64,000 nt of DNA from Dryocosmus kuriphilus (taxonomy: Eukaryota > Arthropoda > Insecta > Hymenoptera > Cynipidae): the NCBI GenBank assembly GCA_038277395.1, contig CM076189.1:82139421-82203420 (forward strand), read 5' to 3'. This document shows positions 23,096 through 34,800 of the stretch, in pieces. Both the position numbers and the translations under genes were made by a program. Under the pieces are notes generated by a model that ran no database searches, had not been told where the DNA came from, and saw only the letters and a program-made list of their open reading frames with translations. Each line of letters starts with the position of its first letter. Position 1 is the stretch's first letter.

Positions 23096-23465
23096 TAGTA
23101 GAAATCCTAACTGCGCACTGCCACCTGAATTAACATCTACCAACCTTAGGGTTTGAAGTCGAACCCAGGGGTCGGAAATGCGGCTACTCGGAGGAAACAG
23201 CGTATCATGTACTCTGTGAGAGCGAAGCACTCGCAGAACTCCAAGAAAGGTACTTCGGGGATTACTTTTTAACCCCAGAAGAATGTGACGACATCCCCTA
23301 TTGAGCGATATACACCTTCATGATGAAAGCTTCCTTAGTGGATGTTAGGTAGTGTAATTTGCATAATACAATAGATTTTACCGCAGTGCTTTAGGGTCTT
23401 TTATTAGAACCTGCCCGAATAGTAATAATAATAAATAATAATTTTGTGCGGACCTAAATTGTTTT

Positions 23466-25019
23466 TGCGGATGTATTTACCTGGCGTCATATCGCCCTAG
23501 TGGTACTTCACCTGAAGATTTTCCTATTAAAAAATGGTTAGGTGTCAAGGCTTCTCTGTCGCGCGGATCTAAATATACGTTTGTGAGCGGCGTCGAGTCA
23601 AACAAGTGTTCGCTTTTGGCTAACAGTGTATATAACACTTCTTCGCTCGGAGCCTGTTCGCATAATGTATCATTTAAAGCAAATGTTTCCCACCTGATCC
23701 TTCGCTCCCACGCTCCATCCATGTGAGGAGCGTCTGGTGGATTAAAACGCCACTCTATACCCCTTTTAAGCGCATTATTGTTTATTTCGTTTTCATTTAT
23801 ATTTTCAATCTCCATTTTTAATTCCTTACTGGCTCCTTGACAGTTTGTCCCACTATCACTATACATGACAACGGGAACAAATGTACCAGCAGCCAACCTT
23901 TGAATCGAGATTATAGGCGAACTTGTTTTTAAATTGTGCGCGAGTTTAGTGTGTATTGGGCTAGCCGTTAAGCATGTAAATAGAATCGTCTAATTGTTTT
24001 TCGCGACGACGACAGATATTTACGTAGATGGACCGAAATAATCTATTGCGCAATAGCTAAACGGTTTTGCCTTATTGCCATGCCTCTTGCAGGCAAATCA
24101 GCCACTATAGGGTTTGTTGGTTTCCCTCCGCGTAAACGAGAATCTAAACATTTACACGCAATGAAACTTAACGCTTTCTAAGGCCGATTATGTTATATTT
24201 TTGTCGAAGTTCGTTTAAAATTGTGTTATTGCTGCTGTGATAGTATTTTCGGTGACACTCGGACATTAGTAATCTTGTCGCAAAGTGATTGCTGCCAAGA
24301 ATTATTGGCTGATTTTCGAAATTTTCATTTGATAAATTTAAGTGAACATTTGCTCTTAGTATTTGATTTTGATCTAAAAACGGATTCAAATTTGCAATTT
24401 TACTCGATTTGCCGATATATTTACTTTTTCTCAATTCACTTATTTCAGTTTGAAAATAGTCTATTTGAATCTGTACCAGTAATCTTCGCTTTCTTTGTCG
24501 ACTTCTATAGGTGTACTTGTAATAATAACGCTTCTCGACTTATTAAATGCCACGCGTATACGTCTAGCGTTATTTGTAAACCTCGCCAGCCCAATTTTCT
24601 CGTTATGATGTGTACATCTGTTATTTTTGCTGAAATTGAGTAAATATAAACTTTACGCCTTTCTAAATTATCAATCGAGCTTTCTTCTTCCTTGCTAAGA
24701 AATTTTCCCTTCAACCATTCCGCTTCAAGGCGTTTTAAAAAATCAGGACCGTTAAACTAGCGAGAATTCAATTTCAGGGTGTCATTCGAAAAACGTGTTA
24801 TCTTATCTGCTGAATTTTGAGCCATAGCCACCCAACGAAATTCTGAACTTCGTGTAGGTTCTTCTATTTTGCGTAACCGGCTAGCGACGAAGACTTGACG
24901 AACGCGCGGCTCTGACTTTATCCAATGGAAACTTAGCTAATCGTGCACCGAGTAAAGCAGCTTGAAGCTCTAAACACGGCGTTGATGGCGGTTTCAAAGG
25001 GGCGACTTTAACTTTATAA
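23466..25019 (-). pseudogene. BEL/Pao pol fragment: RNase H to integrase core
   Basis: Reading leftward on the minus strand: VKVAPLKPPSTPCLELQAAL and LGARLAKF (RNase H entry, 24940-25019), SSEFRWVAMAQNSADKITRF and FNGPDFLKR (24740-24850), then the integrase zinc-binding segment with HRKYYHSSNNTILNELRQKY (24168-24434). The core follows with VMYSDSGTNCQGASKE, IEWRFNPPDAPHMDGAWE and ALTPNHFLIGK (23477-23896). The core DxD/E arrangement is partly visible: D in YSDSGTN and E in GAWE. There are stops and frameshifts between fragments. The frame ends at GRYDAR, where the plus-strand non-LTR tail abuts. Confidence 0.85.
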
Positions 25020-25034
25020 ATAATCAATGTAATT

Positions 25035-25400
25035 TTAACTGGAGCGTCCAGTTCCGGTTCCGGGCCAATATTTCTTTGTTTTCCGCCCTTATTTGCCAAT
25101 TGGTCCGCTTTCTCGTTTCCCTTGATCCCTTTATGACCAGGGACCCACATGAGGGTCACCTTATTTTTCTCTGCCAGTTGGATTAATGCCTTTTTGCATT
25201 CCCAAAGCAGTTCTGATATTATGTCTGGCTTGACAACTGCAGTCAGTATCACTTGGTAGTCAGAACAGATCGTGACCTGTCTGTCAACATATTTCTTTTT
25301 AAGAATGTTTCAGCGCAGCGAAGTACCGCTAAGGCCTCCGCCTGAAAGAAGGTGGAATGCAGTCCAAGTGGGATTTCCATCCCCTTTCTTCTAACGCTGT
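25035..25400 (-). pseudogene. Non-LTR ORF2, RNase H part
   Basis: Minus-strand VTLMWVPGHKGIKGNEKADQ (complement of 25100-25170) is the last RNase H motif. A TICSDYQ(V)-like box lies near 25255-25275. The open frame at 24881-25252 is chimeric: it starts in this RNase H and ends in BEL pol at about 25019, so it should not be annotated as one protein. Confidence 0.8.
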
Positions 25401-25999
25401 CGAAAGTTCCTGCTCCTGTATCCCCATTCCCCTTGGAGCCGTCTGTATACCAGATTTCCCCTTGAAGGAATGGGTCACCTTCCGCTAGCCGCTCGTCCCT
25501 TTGTGGGATAATGACTCAAAAAGCTTTGGTGAAATTGAAGCGTACTGTTCTCTTATCTTGTCTCATTCCTAGGAATTGTATTTGACTGATGTCCTTCGGG
25601 AACCTTGTCTGTTTAATACCTCCGGACGATTTTCATGCGCTCACCATTTTGCCTATAGCTCGGGCCACTGCGGCAGTTTTCTCCACGTAGCGGGGTTCTT
25701 CGCAAAGCAAGTAAGCCAACGCACCTGCTGGTGTAGTCCTCGTTCCCACCGTCACCGCTCTGAACGCTAGCTTTTGGAGTCGTTGCATCTCCCCTGCACC
25801 GTTTTGAGTTCCGCTCGTGGGCAACAGACCACTGCTTCGTACTGAAGCCTTGGTTTAAGGATCGCGGAGTAGAGCCGTGTTATCATTTTTGGCTCTAAAC
25901 CCCATGAGAGTCCGACGACTCTTCTGCCATCCAGGATGACACCCAGATACCTAACGGAATCTGAGTAGCATTCTTCCGCGGAAAGCAGGAGCCTCGACC

Positions 26000-26570
26000 T
26001 TCTGTATTTTGTACTTCCTCGAGAAGATTACAAAACTGGTCTTCTCCGGGCTAACCGAGAGCCCTGAAATATTTCACCAGAGCTCATATATGCGCAGCGC
26101 TGACTTTGTGAGCCCCATCAGTATGTCTAGATGAGTCCCTCTGACTAGGATAACAGTCCTCCGCGTAGCCTTGAGTAGAATGTGCCCACCGCCTGCCCTC
26201 CCTGTTCTAGCTGCTGTTCCACTTCAGCCACTACAGCATGGAGTGCAGTTTCTACCGAGCAGCCCGCCTGGAAGACGTGCTGCGCTTTATGCAGTGGCGA
26301 GGTTACCAGAACCTCATCCATGAGATGTCTCTCAAACAGCCTCTCTATCGTCTTCAAGATAAAATACGTTAGGCTGATCGGCCTGAAATCCTTTGCAGTA
26401 GTGGAGCCCTCCATCCGTGGTTTGGGGAGAAAGAATACTCTGCCGTTCTTCCATGCCGAAGGCACGTAGTTAAGGGCAATGCTAGGACCAAACAGTTTCG
26501 TCTACGTGTCGACGACATATCCCAGGCCCTTCTGCAACAGCACTGGAAATACCCCATTCGACCCCGGTGA
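26000..26570 (-). pseudogene. Non-LTR ORF2, reverse transcriptase part
   Basis: Minus-strand MPSAWKNGRVFFLPKP, AKDFRPISLTYFILKTIERL and HKAQHVFQAGCSVETALHAV are RT boxes 1-2. Degenerate frames further left (26160-26000) continue the palm. Not functional. Confidence 0.8.
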
Positions 26571-27490
26571 TTTATAGGGGCAGAAGGACTTTATTGGCAC
26601 ATTCTACCTTCTTGCTGTCCACGAACTTTGCTGCCAATCGCCAATCGGCCTTCTCCCTCCTCCAGCCCAAGCAATTCTCTTCCTTTTCAGTTTGAAGTCG
26701 CTTAAAGCCTGGGAAGTACACCTCCATCAGGCGATTCAGGCATGTTTCTTTGTCCTCCGCAAGCTCGCCGTTTTCGAGTCTAATAAATACGAGGCGAGCC
26801 TCCGGGTTTTTCGCCAGGATCTTATGAAGCGTAGGTGTTCCCGAGATATCTTTCTTGTCCTCACAGAAACCAGTCCAGCTGTCTCATTTATAAATACTAA
26901 ATTTCTCCTTATAGTCAGTTTGAGTCTTTCCATACTTGTCCCAATCTGACGGGAGTTTAGTTTTATTTTCCCTATTGGACCACGCTCTAGTCTCCTTCCG
27001 GGGCCTTTCTAGGTGGTTGCTCCACAACTGGGCCACTTTTTTATATCTTATTGTGCTCACAGTGCAGTTTTTCTATTTGATGTAGTCAGAGCTCTCCGCA
27101 GGAAATTCGCAGCATGCTCCAGCTCATCTATGATTCCGTACCTCGTGGGAAAGTCCGCGAGCCTGCCTTTGAGTTCCTCTTTATTGGATTCCCAATGTGT
27201 ATTCCTGGGGATTCTAATCCTTGAAAACATCGGTTTTCTAAGATCCATATGGAACAGGATATATTTATGGTCCGATTGAGTCTCTCCTCAGAGACCCTCC
27301 ATCCGGCTATCCAGCTCCTTTGTGTTTCCGAGCATATAGTCAAGTCGAGAACCTCACTCCTCTTATTGTTTTGGAATGTGCGAGTATTACCCCGATTGAG
27401 TATCTCCAGCTCGGTTCCAGCCAGATATATCTTTTAGGTCTCTACTTCTATCGTTGATGTTCGTGCTCCACCACTCCCCATTGTGAGAAT

Positions 27491-27703
27491 TCACATCACG
27501 GTCCAAAAACAGAAGGCTTTTATTCTCCTGAAAATGCCGCACCAGTACACTCCTGGGTCCACTAATCCTTTCCTTATATAAACAAGGTCTAGAATTAGGG
27601 CTATGCCTGTCTGCACCACTGCAGTTCGCCTGGTTAGAACTGCCGAGGCGCCTTTGCTGTGATGTAAATTTATCTGAACCATGGAGATTCCCTTCCTAGC
27701 CAT
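27491..27703 (-). pseudogene. Non-LTR ORF2 start, endonuclease N-terminus
   Basis: MVQINLHHSKGASAVLTRRT followed by an ALI-QEP-type region is the typical first segment of the non-LTR endonuclease. The catalytic Glu block is frameshifted here. Downstream pieces at 27057-27248 (RNTHWESNKEELKGRLADFP) are the linker before the RT. Confidence 0.75.
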
Positions 27704-28977
27704 TGATCATCTAGTCCTGGAGATCCCCGGGTAATTCGGGTCCCTCTGCGGGACCCTGAAGTGTTGCCCGCAAGGAGACTCTACCAGCCCTAGGTACGGT
27801 CTTTAATCCAGAGCCGCAAGGGTCCTGTTCGCGCTTGCGGGAAAACTTACGGCCAGAATCGAGCCTTACACCTTTGGCGTTTTTCCCTGACTAGCGTATA
27901 CTCTCCAAATGTTTGTTTGGAGGGTAGATTTCTGAAGCTTCAGGCGCCCCATAGCGACTGCCGGAACCTCGGGGGTGCCAGGAATCAAAACGTGGTAAAG
28001 GTTCAATCTCTTTCGAGACATCTTCCCTCAGCTTACCCAACTACAATGGAGTTAGGCAGGCCTCAGTATACCCCAACGCGACAACAACTTCTACCAGGGC
28101 GTTGATAGCCATCTGTGTAAAGGTCAGACGCTATGATTCCAGAGCATTCAACCTTTTTGCCTACCTTTTCGGGGGAGTGTCTCCGGAGCCCTTTCTCCTC
28201 TTACCCGCATGGCGAGCAAGGCGAAGCAGCCCGGATGGATTTTGGTCCTCAAAGACTCCTCGTGAGGAGTCTTGGCTGCTCATTGAGAGCCGCTCTGCGC
28301 AAGCCCTCGAATTTTGTTCCCAGGAACGATTCTTTCCTTATTAGAGTGGCCGTTCATCTTTTTTTCGACCTCATTGACATTATAGTCTTCCTTGGTTGTA
28401 TTCACCTCCGCTACAAGGGAGCCGTCCCCATTTGGCGAATGGATAAGTGAAGAGCCCTGTGAGGGGCCCCTCTTGTTTCTTTTTTGGTTTTTCAGTGGTT
28501 TCTTAGTACTCATTTTTAGTCCCACGTTTAGCCAAGAAATAACAAAAGCTACTCTCTGCAGAGCACCGCTTGCAGGGAGAGGGTCTATATACTATGGAAT
28601 TCGACCTTGTATCCCAAATCCTTTGTTCCGCCACCTCCTTTTGAAATCCGCCATGCCCGTCTCGATTGAGTGGGGCAAGCCGGATTGTTCAAGGATTTGG
28701 TAACCCTGGTGCCATTCAGCTCTCGACTAGGCGGTGATATCTTAGCTTTGGTGCATGGGACCTCGCGTCCCCGATATTCTAGGTTGTTCTGCCATTGCCA
28801 TTCACCGCTGGAAGGAACGCTTCTTAGTTAGATTCCCGCAGACCAGAGCCCCCTGGTTCCCCAGAGCGGACACATCTCGCGATGTAGTCTCTCTAGTTCA
28901 CCTACTCAGGGTCCCCCGTCCGATTGGACCCCTAAGCCCCCCCACCAGCTAGAAGTTCTTGCGATCCCCAGGGAGGA

Positions 28978-29405
28978 CGAGTTAAGCTTACTTTTCCTAA
29001 CTCTATGTCCGGAAAGTCTTTCCAATCACGCACTATCTTCTCCGCTACCGTTCTTTTGTTGCCGTAATGCAACTCAAGCATGTTAATTATTTCGTTGGTA
29101 ACAAAACTCTTAGAGAGAACTGTCGCAACTACGTCGCGTGCTTTGCCTTACAGTGCCACGCACAGGCATCTAATATTTTCGGAAGCACTATATTGATAGA
29201 GTTCAGTTAAATCTACATAAGATCTTTTAAAATTTAACCACTCTAACGGATCTCCGGAAAAACTTGGTAACCATTTAGCGGTCGTTAGTTTCAATTACGT
29301 CAGCAAGTCGGGCAGTCGGATCCACAGCATTGTTAGTAATATGAAATTGATCATCGCTTACCGGTAAAGAAGTACTATTTGACAATAGTGTTCCGGAAGT
29401 TTTTT
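28978..29405 (-). pseudogene. BEL/Pao gag fragment
   Basis: Minus-strand frames show the conserved BEL gag stretch: a SGDPLEWLNFKRSY-like block near 29230-29270, an ARDVVAT(V)LSKSFVTNEI-like block near 29090-29150 and a GNKRTVAEKIV-DWK-DFP block near 29000-29060. Frameshifts and stops interrupt it. It breaks at about 28977, where the nested non-LTR element starts. Confidence 0.75.
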
Positions 29406-29423
29406 CCCGGGCTTCGGCACCAT
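29406..29423 (-). promoter_or_regulatory. BEL/Pao primer-binding site
   Basis: Minus-strand TGGTGCCGAAGCCCGGGA directly follows the 5' LTR. An 18-base TGGYGCCG...CCCGGGA site of this type is the expected complement of a tRNA 3' end and fixes the LTR boundary and element orientation. Confidence 0.8.
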
Positions 29424-30613
29424 TATTTCAAATCAAAGGAACTGGGAAAACATTAATTTGATAAAATAATAAAATGCAATTTCAAGTTGACTGGACGTGA
29501 ATTTATGCTCATATTAAATTAAACGACAATGTATGAAGATCACAAAAGATGGATAAAAAATCGATGACAGCTATTAGCCCCGCTAATCATACTGCATCCA
29601 ATTTTATCATCTGACTTACTAGTCCCTTCCCACTGTCCTTTCTTTCTTTTCTTATCGCTTTTTTCCATTTACAAGTTCAAGTTCTCTTTCTCTACCTCGT
29701 AGCTTTTCCATACACAGCAGATAGACCACGGGCCGAGAGCACGCCACCTTCGAAGTGCGTGCAAATATTATACATGTGTGAGTATAGGTGTGATTTCGCG
29801 CTAAGTGTATGTGTTATACGTATATATAGAGTGTTCCCATACTCGTGTTCTCCCAATGCGCCTAATGAAATTTCCTTATATGAAAGCTAAACTTACCGAG
29901 GCATGAAAGATCTTACCTCATATGATTAAGCACACGAAAATGATGCCCAAGTCCTCATTAACCTGTAGGTCTAGCCCAGCGCTGAACACAGTGGCCAAGA
30001 CCGCATTCCCCTGCATAGGCTTAGAAAAACTTTGGATAAAGGAATATCCGAGTTGTCGTTACTCCTATAGGCTTAGTTATACTTTAAACACACTGCCCAA
30101 GTTATCATTAACCCTAGTAGGCTTAGATCTACTTTGAATAGTCTTCTCTTTCTACATTTCTCATGTATGCCCTGTCTATCGATTTTGCCTCAAACTCAAT
30201 ATGTTTTTGAACGAATCCCCATTTAAATTATCTCACATTTAAATGAAATCCTTTTATAATACGAAACGAATTATATTTGACCTTTTTCTCTCAGATTCTC
30301 GAACAATTTACAACTAAATTTCGTTTTCATCTAACATTTCCATATTCAAAGTAAATTTGCTATTGAGTTCGCGTCTTACTATATCCTAAATTTTATTTAC
30401 ACTCATAAACTGAAGACTACTTTTGATTTCAGTTTTCGGAAACTATGACTAACGTATAAAATATACATATATTTTCTGGTGAAGACTAAGTCTGCATTAT
30501 TTAGAACTAAATATTGATTTTATAATAACTTCAAGTTTACTGCTAATATTAAGGTGCTGTTTAGGTTGATAATTAAAACAAACAGAAGATTGAAATTATG
30601 TTTCACTTAATCA
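29424..30613 (-). repeat. BEL/Pao 5' LTR
   Basis: Direct repeat of 16820-18076. On the minus strand it begins TGATTAAGTGAAAC and ends just before the primer-binding site. A clear 5-bp target duplication was not found at the outer borders. Confidence 0.8.
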
Positions 30614-30883
30614 CGTTCTTTCAACGTGCAAGTGGAGAATCGAAAGTTAAGGATACCAAGGTCTTCATTTGAGCCTCCAAAGAATGTGAAATATATGCAT
30701 CCTATGCTATCATCTTGCTATACGTATAAGTTTTGTTGAATGATGAAATTGGAGACTCTATTTCTACGACGAGATTTATCCAATTCTCTGCCGAGATAAC
30801 AACTTTACAGTTATTTGTTTATTCCTTTATTTATTTAACAAGATAATATTATCTATTTGTTTGTAAAGAAAATATAATATATA

Positions 30884-30934
<51 letters not shown>

Positions 30935-31318
30935 TACAAGCATAAACTCGTTACAATCTGTAACGCTTTTCTTCGCCGAAACTAAAAAAAAACGTGCTTA
31001 AGTTAAATTGGTGTGAACATAGCTACGAACAAGCGAGCGCGCGAGAATCGTACATCGATATGCTACGATTTGACACAAAAAAAACCCGATGGCCTTTCCT
31101 CACTCATTTGGGTTGAGTAATATAACCCGAAGATTGCTTTCCTCACTCTTAAAGAAGGAACATGTAATCGGCCAAAATCGCCATGCTCTGCAGACGTCGA
31201 ATATCGACTTTTCGATACTCGAGTTGTGAAGAATTCATTTTCATACATAAAATGTGAAGTCTTCTGTAGTTTGCACCTCGTGCCTTAGCTTAAAAGGTAT
31301 TTTATTTCAGTTCACATT
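30614..31318. other. Flank between BEL element and unknown gene, with (TA)n
   Basis: No gene is recognised. A TA microsatellite occupies 30888-30926. From about 31250 the sequence aligns with 60790-60850 of unit 2, just past the stop codons of the duplicated gene, so polyadenylation signals should be sought there. ATAAAAT-like sequences are present but not diagnostic. Confidence 0.5.
30888..30926. repeat. (TA)n microsatellite
   Basis: About 19 uninterrupted TA dinucleotides. Confidence 0.95.
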
Positions 31319-31800
31319 TTAAATTGAATAGTATAGATGCTGTAGAGAATCATAGTTTACCGTTATGAAATTAAACGAGTATTCGATTCTGCAGCGGGTG
31401 TATACTGGAGCTTCCGCGATTTCTTCTGGTGTCATACGTTCAAACGTGCCTTCGCGCATATGTAGTTTTATCCGACATCCCTTGGAATTGTACACTCCCC
31501 GAAGATATTTCATATTCTCAACTGATGCGAAAATTTCACCATCGGTTGTTGATAAAACAATATATTCTTGTTCAGGCATACTCCGACATCTGCGATTTTC
31601 TACTCGCATTTTAATTTTTTCACTTTTAGGAAAAATGTATCTCCGAAATTCGAATGTGCGGCTGTAATTCGAGTTGGGAATAAGCCGTTTGTATCCAGCG
31701 TCTCCCAGTTCGTGAACTGAGAGAATCCGGGGAGGAGGAGGCCTGGACCTTTCGCGAGGAACAACCGTAGCAGAAGGACTTGGATCCCTTATAGGAGAAT
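31319..31800 (-). CDS. Copy A terminal exon (160 codons)
   Basis: Begins after a CTTCTTCTTACAG acceptor and ends in TAA at 31319-31321. It is open for its full length in the frame set by the upstream phase-1 exon. It is paralogous to 60855-61339 with an in-frame 3-nt length difference and about one fifth nucleotide divergence by eye. Confidence 0.65.
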
Positions 31801-34800
31801 CTGTAAGAAGAAGTGGAAGAATGATTCTTTTGAGTACATACGTTTATTGTCATGAACAATATATCTAGGTTGCCCAAAAATTGGTGAATGTTTTAGTTTT
31901 GCAAACCCTAGCCCTAATTTTATGGGCCATAGATACCCATCTTTCTCCTCCTCCTCCTTTTCGTTCCCCTTCTCATTTGAAGCATGCGTAGAAAATATTC
32001 TCTGTTTCAGGAAAAATCTATTGACTTATAATATTAATGATTCGTGACATCCTTACTCTTTTATGGAAAGATATACTTTCTTGACTGACCCAATTATTAA
32101 TTCTATAAAAGATAATTTGTCTACCAATGGCATTAAATGTGTCCTATTTTCTTACAACCCCTTATAGTTGCCATCCAAAGCCATCGGGTAATAAATATAC
32201 TTCTTGCCTTCTCCCAGTCCTTTCATTCCACCCACGGTTCCGTCAAACCTACTGTATATTTCCTGAACACTCTATCCTTTTTCATTATTCCTGCTACATT
32301 CCAAAAGGTTACCTTACCCTCCCTTTCACTTTCTGGTTCCCGTTTCCTATTCTTTCCTCGCTTTTTCTTTCTCTTACACTTGCCTTTACACTTTGCCTCT
32401 CTTCCCATCCCTCTTACTATAGATACCTCTATCTATCTTGTATAATCTTTCATTCTCTTTATATCGTCAATGACACTCCTCCTGTATACGGATATTTTGA
32501 TACGCTACATTAGATGTCATTCCTTGATTTTTCTCTTTTGTCATTCTCTGAATATATCAGGACTCATGTATGTGCATTTATGTAAATTTTTTTCATGAGG
32601 ATTATGATATGCCGAAGAATTGTCCTTTCTGCAAAATTAAGTTAAGAATATCTAAAAATGCTTACGTGCTACATAAATTCTGCTTCCACAGTCGGATTCA
32701 GCGTGTAAAGTTTCGTGAGGTAACGCCTTAAAATCTGAGCGGGGAAAATCTTGTAGGCCTGCGTAATTCATTGATGTGTAATTGACTTTAAAAAAAGAAA
32801 AATCGATTAAGTTCTAAAGAATATTAAAAATATTATTTTTAAAATTATGTCATCAAATAGGACTACACATCGCTATATTTAGTACAAAAGGGCGATATAG
32901 TATAATACTTGGATTATATCAAATTCTCTGTAAATAGCTAGAATAGCCTAAAAAGGTTTTTCATAACTGCTTTCACTATTTTTGGATATCTCACAATGTT
33001 TTTGTTTTGATCGTGAACGATTTTATTAAAAACAATATTTTTCAACTTTTTTCTCAATTATTCAAAACGCTGTTTTCGCCTTTTGGACTAGATTGAATCT
33101 AGTGCCACCTTGTCACGGTGGCGAAGCTTGTGTGTCACTGAGATCCCGAGGGCTACGACAGCGGTGACTTAGATTCTTGAAGGGCCTACCAAGCTGGAAA
33201 GTTCAAGGTATATAGGCCAGAATAAGCAGTGTTCCTTGTGGAAGGAACCCCGAATTTTAAACCAGGCTTGAGTAAGTGGGTACAAAACGGCGTACCACAA
33301 GAGAGTAAACGTCTGTTCGTTGATTCCAATCTCGTGAAAGCCCCAGTGGTCAGCGCCGTTTCTAAGGATTTTGGGGAGGACCAAGCATGCGATCCCTCGC
33401 AACAGGAAACAAGGGAGAAGACAGCAAACAGAAACGCACGATGAGAACAGAAGGCAACCATTTTTTAAAGCGAAACTTAATTCTGAGGTCCTCGCCGTGA
33501 AGTAGAACCCACTCGTTACCGGAACTGATGAGATAAGCCAGTAGTCAAAGAAGGAAGAACTGTCGAAGGCCAATGCATCCAAAAGGAAAAAGAAGGGCAG
33601 CACGCATGAAAGAGACTTTGTGGAATGCGAGGCAGAAGAAAGTGCATATATGTCCGTGGTGGAACAAATGGATGCCCAATCGAAAAATTTAGCAGAGTTA
33701 CTACTGAACATATACAAGCCTAAGACAGAATTACTGGAAATAAGCAGCCCTTTACTCCTCAGGTTGAAATACTCCGCCCCAAAGACTTTAAAAAGCGAAC
33801 GGACAATGCATTCGCCTACAAGGGAGAGAGCGAAGTGGAACAGTTAAGTCATGAAAATGACATGCTTCGCAGACAAGTCAGCAATGTGGAATCAGAGCAG
33901 TGGAGGCTGATTGAAATAAAGAAGGTAAACAACAAGGATGAATGCGAGTAGTGCGAGATTCTACATAGGATTCAAGTGAGATGGCTGCAACTAAAAAAGG
34001 AAGAGAGTTATGAGTGCTTCCGTGAAATAGCGGAAGAGGACTGCAACGCAGAAATATTTGGAAAAATCGACGTTAGGCAGAAACACAATTGGTAGGCGCC
34101 GGACGAATATCCGATCATCCTCCCATGTTATGTTAGAATCTTATCAATGAATAAACAGGTGAGCAAAGCTATAGATATATTTAGTAGCAAAGAAGTACTT
34201 CTGCAACAGAACAAGAAGGAAGGTGAAGCAGCAAATGTGCGACACTCCCTTGGCTTTCCCGATGCATAAGGAAACTTTAAGCAAAACCACCACCAGAACT
34301 ATTTGTGACCCAATATATTGTGACCTAATAAAGAAGGGGAAGGATAGTACAAATTGGTGTTTCAGTCCTTGAGTTATATTAAAGAACAAGTAGAGGACAA
34401 GAAACAGAACAAGGTTGCCGTTCCAGAAATGGAAGACGTCACGGGACTCATAGCTACACTATTTCTGGAATTCCTGTTTAACAACAAAGTCGTTAAAATT
34501 TAAAGATACAAAGTGGACATGATAGAAGGAAGGGAAATTTTGAAGCTATAAGTAGGACTCAACGAAAGAGTAAAGGAAGAATACAAGCTGAAAACACAAT
34601 GAATAGGCACGTAAAATGCACAAAGAATGACGCTCTGCAAGTACAAACGAAAGGACAAATCTATGCAAACGTACAAAAAAGGTTGAGTAGGCGGTAAACT
34701 CAGCATATCTCGGAGTAAAAATGCAATGTGTAAAAAGCACAACGAAGGGTGAAATTATTCTCACAGTACAAAACGGAGCAAAGGTGTTAGAAGTGTTGAC

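Larger units (their letters stand above)
18400..23460 (+). mobile_element. Non-LTR retrotransposon (I/LOA-like), degenerate
   Basis: Plus-strand order is ORF1 region (about 18800-19480, unrecognised), endonuclease (19990-20400), reverse transcriptase (20860-22330) and RNase H (22480-23095), followed by a TAATAATAATAAATAATA tail at 23422-23440. RNase H downstream of RT and a TAA-type tail fit the I superfamily; the clade assignment is tentative. Many stops and frameshifts make it dead. It lies inside the BEL integrase gene. Confidence 0.8.
25020..28977 (-). mobile_element. Second I/LOA-like non-LTR retrotransposon, minus strand, 3'-truncated
   Basis: Reading leftward on the minus strand: an ORF1 region (28977-27720), endonuclease start (27703), RT (26570-26000) and RNase H (25400-25035), ending abruptly inside the RNase H tail with no simple-repeat tail. 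It is more GC-rich than the surroundings. Multiple stops are present. It is of the same general type as 18400-23460 (GNEKADQLA and GPEPE motifs are shared) but in the opposite orientation. Confidence 0.75.
16820..30613 (-). mobile_element. BEL/Pao LTR retrotransposon carrying two nested non-LTR elements
   Basis: The element reads on the minus strand. It has direct LTRs (16820-18076 and 29424-30613) and an 18-base primer-binding site next to the 5' LTR. A gag fragment (28978-29405), an RNase H-to-integrase region (25019-23466) and the integrase C-terminus (18400-18120) remain. One non-LTR element (18400-23460, plus strand) interrupts the integrase. Another (25020-28977, minus strand) sits between gag and the RT C-terminal region. 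Protease and most of the RT are missing, so BEL also lost internal sequence there. All coding pieces carry stops. Confidence 0.85.

Noticed and set aside
16820..30613. Endogenous retrovirus with an envelope gene
   Set aside because: Between integrase and the 3' LTR there is room only for the integrase C-terminus once the nested non-LTR is discounted. The pol motifs are BEL/Pao.
31801..31998. Possible additional acidic exon in copy A with a phase-1 GTATGT donor near 31844
   Set aside because: Open in copy A only; the corresponding region of copy B has an in-frame stop, and the acceptor phase does not fit the upstream exon. Kept as a weak observation, not annotated.
32127..32513. Plus-strand ORFs of about 100-128 codons rich in Ser/Pro/Phe
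   Set aside because: They arise from a pyrimidine-rich intron tract. The homologous stretch in unit 2 does not keep the frames open.
33169..33717. 182-codon minus-strand ORF with hydrophobic, Cys-rich composition
   Set aside because: Antisense to the non-LTR ORF1 region, no recognisable domain, no counterpart in unit 2.
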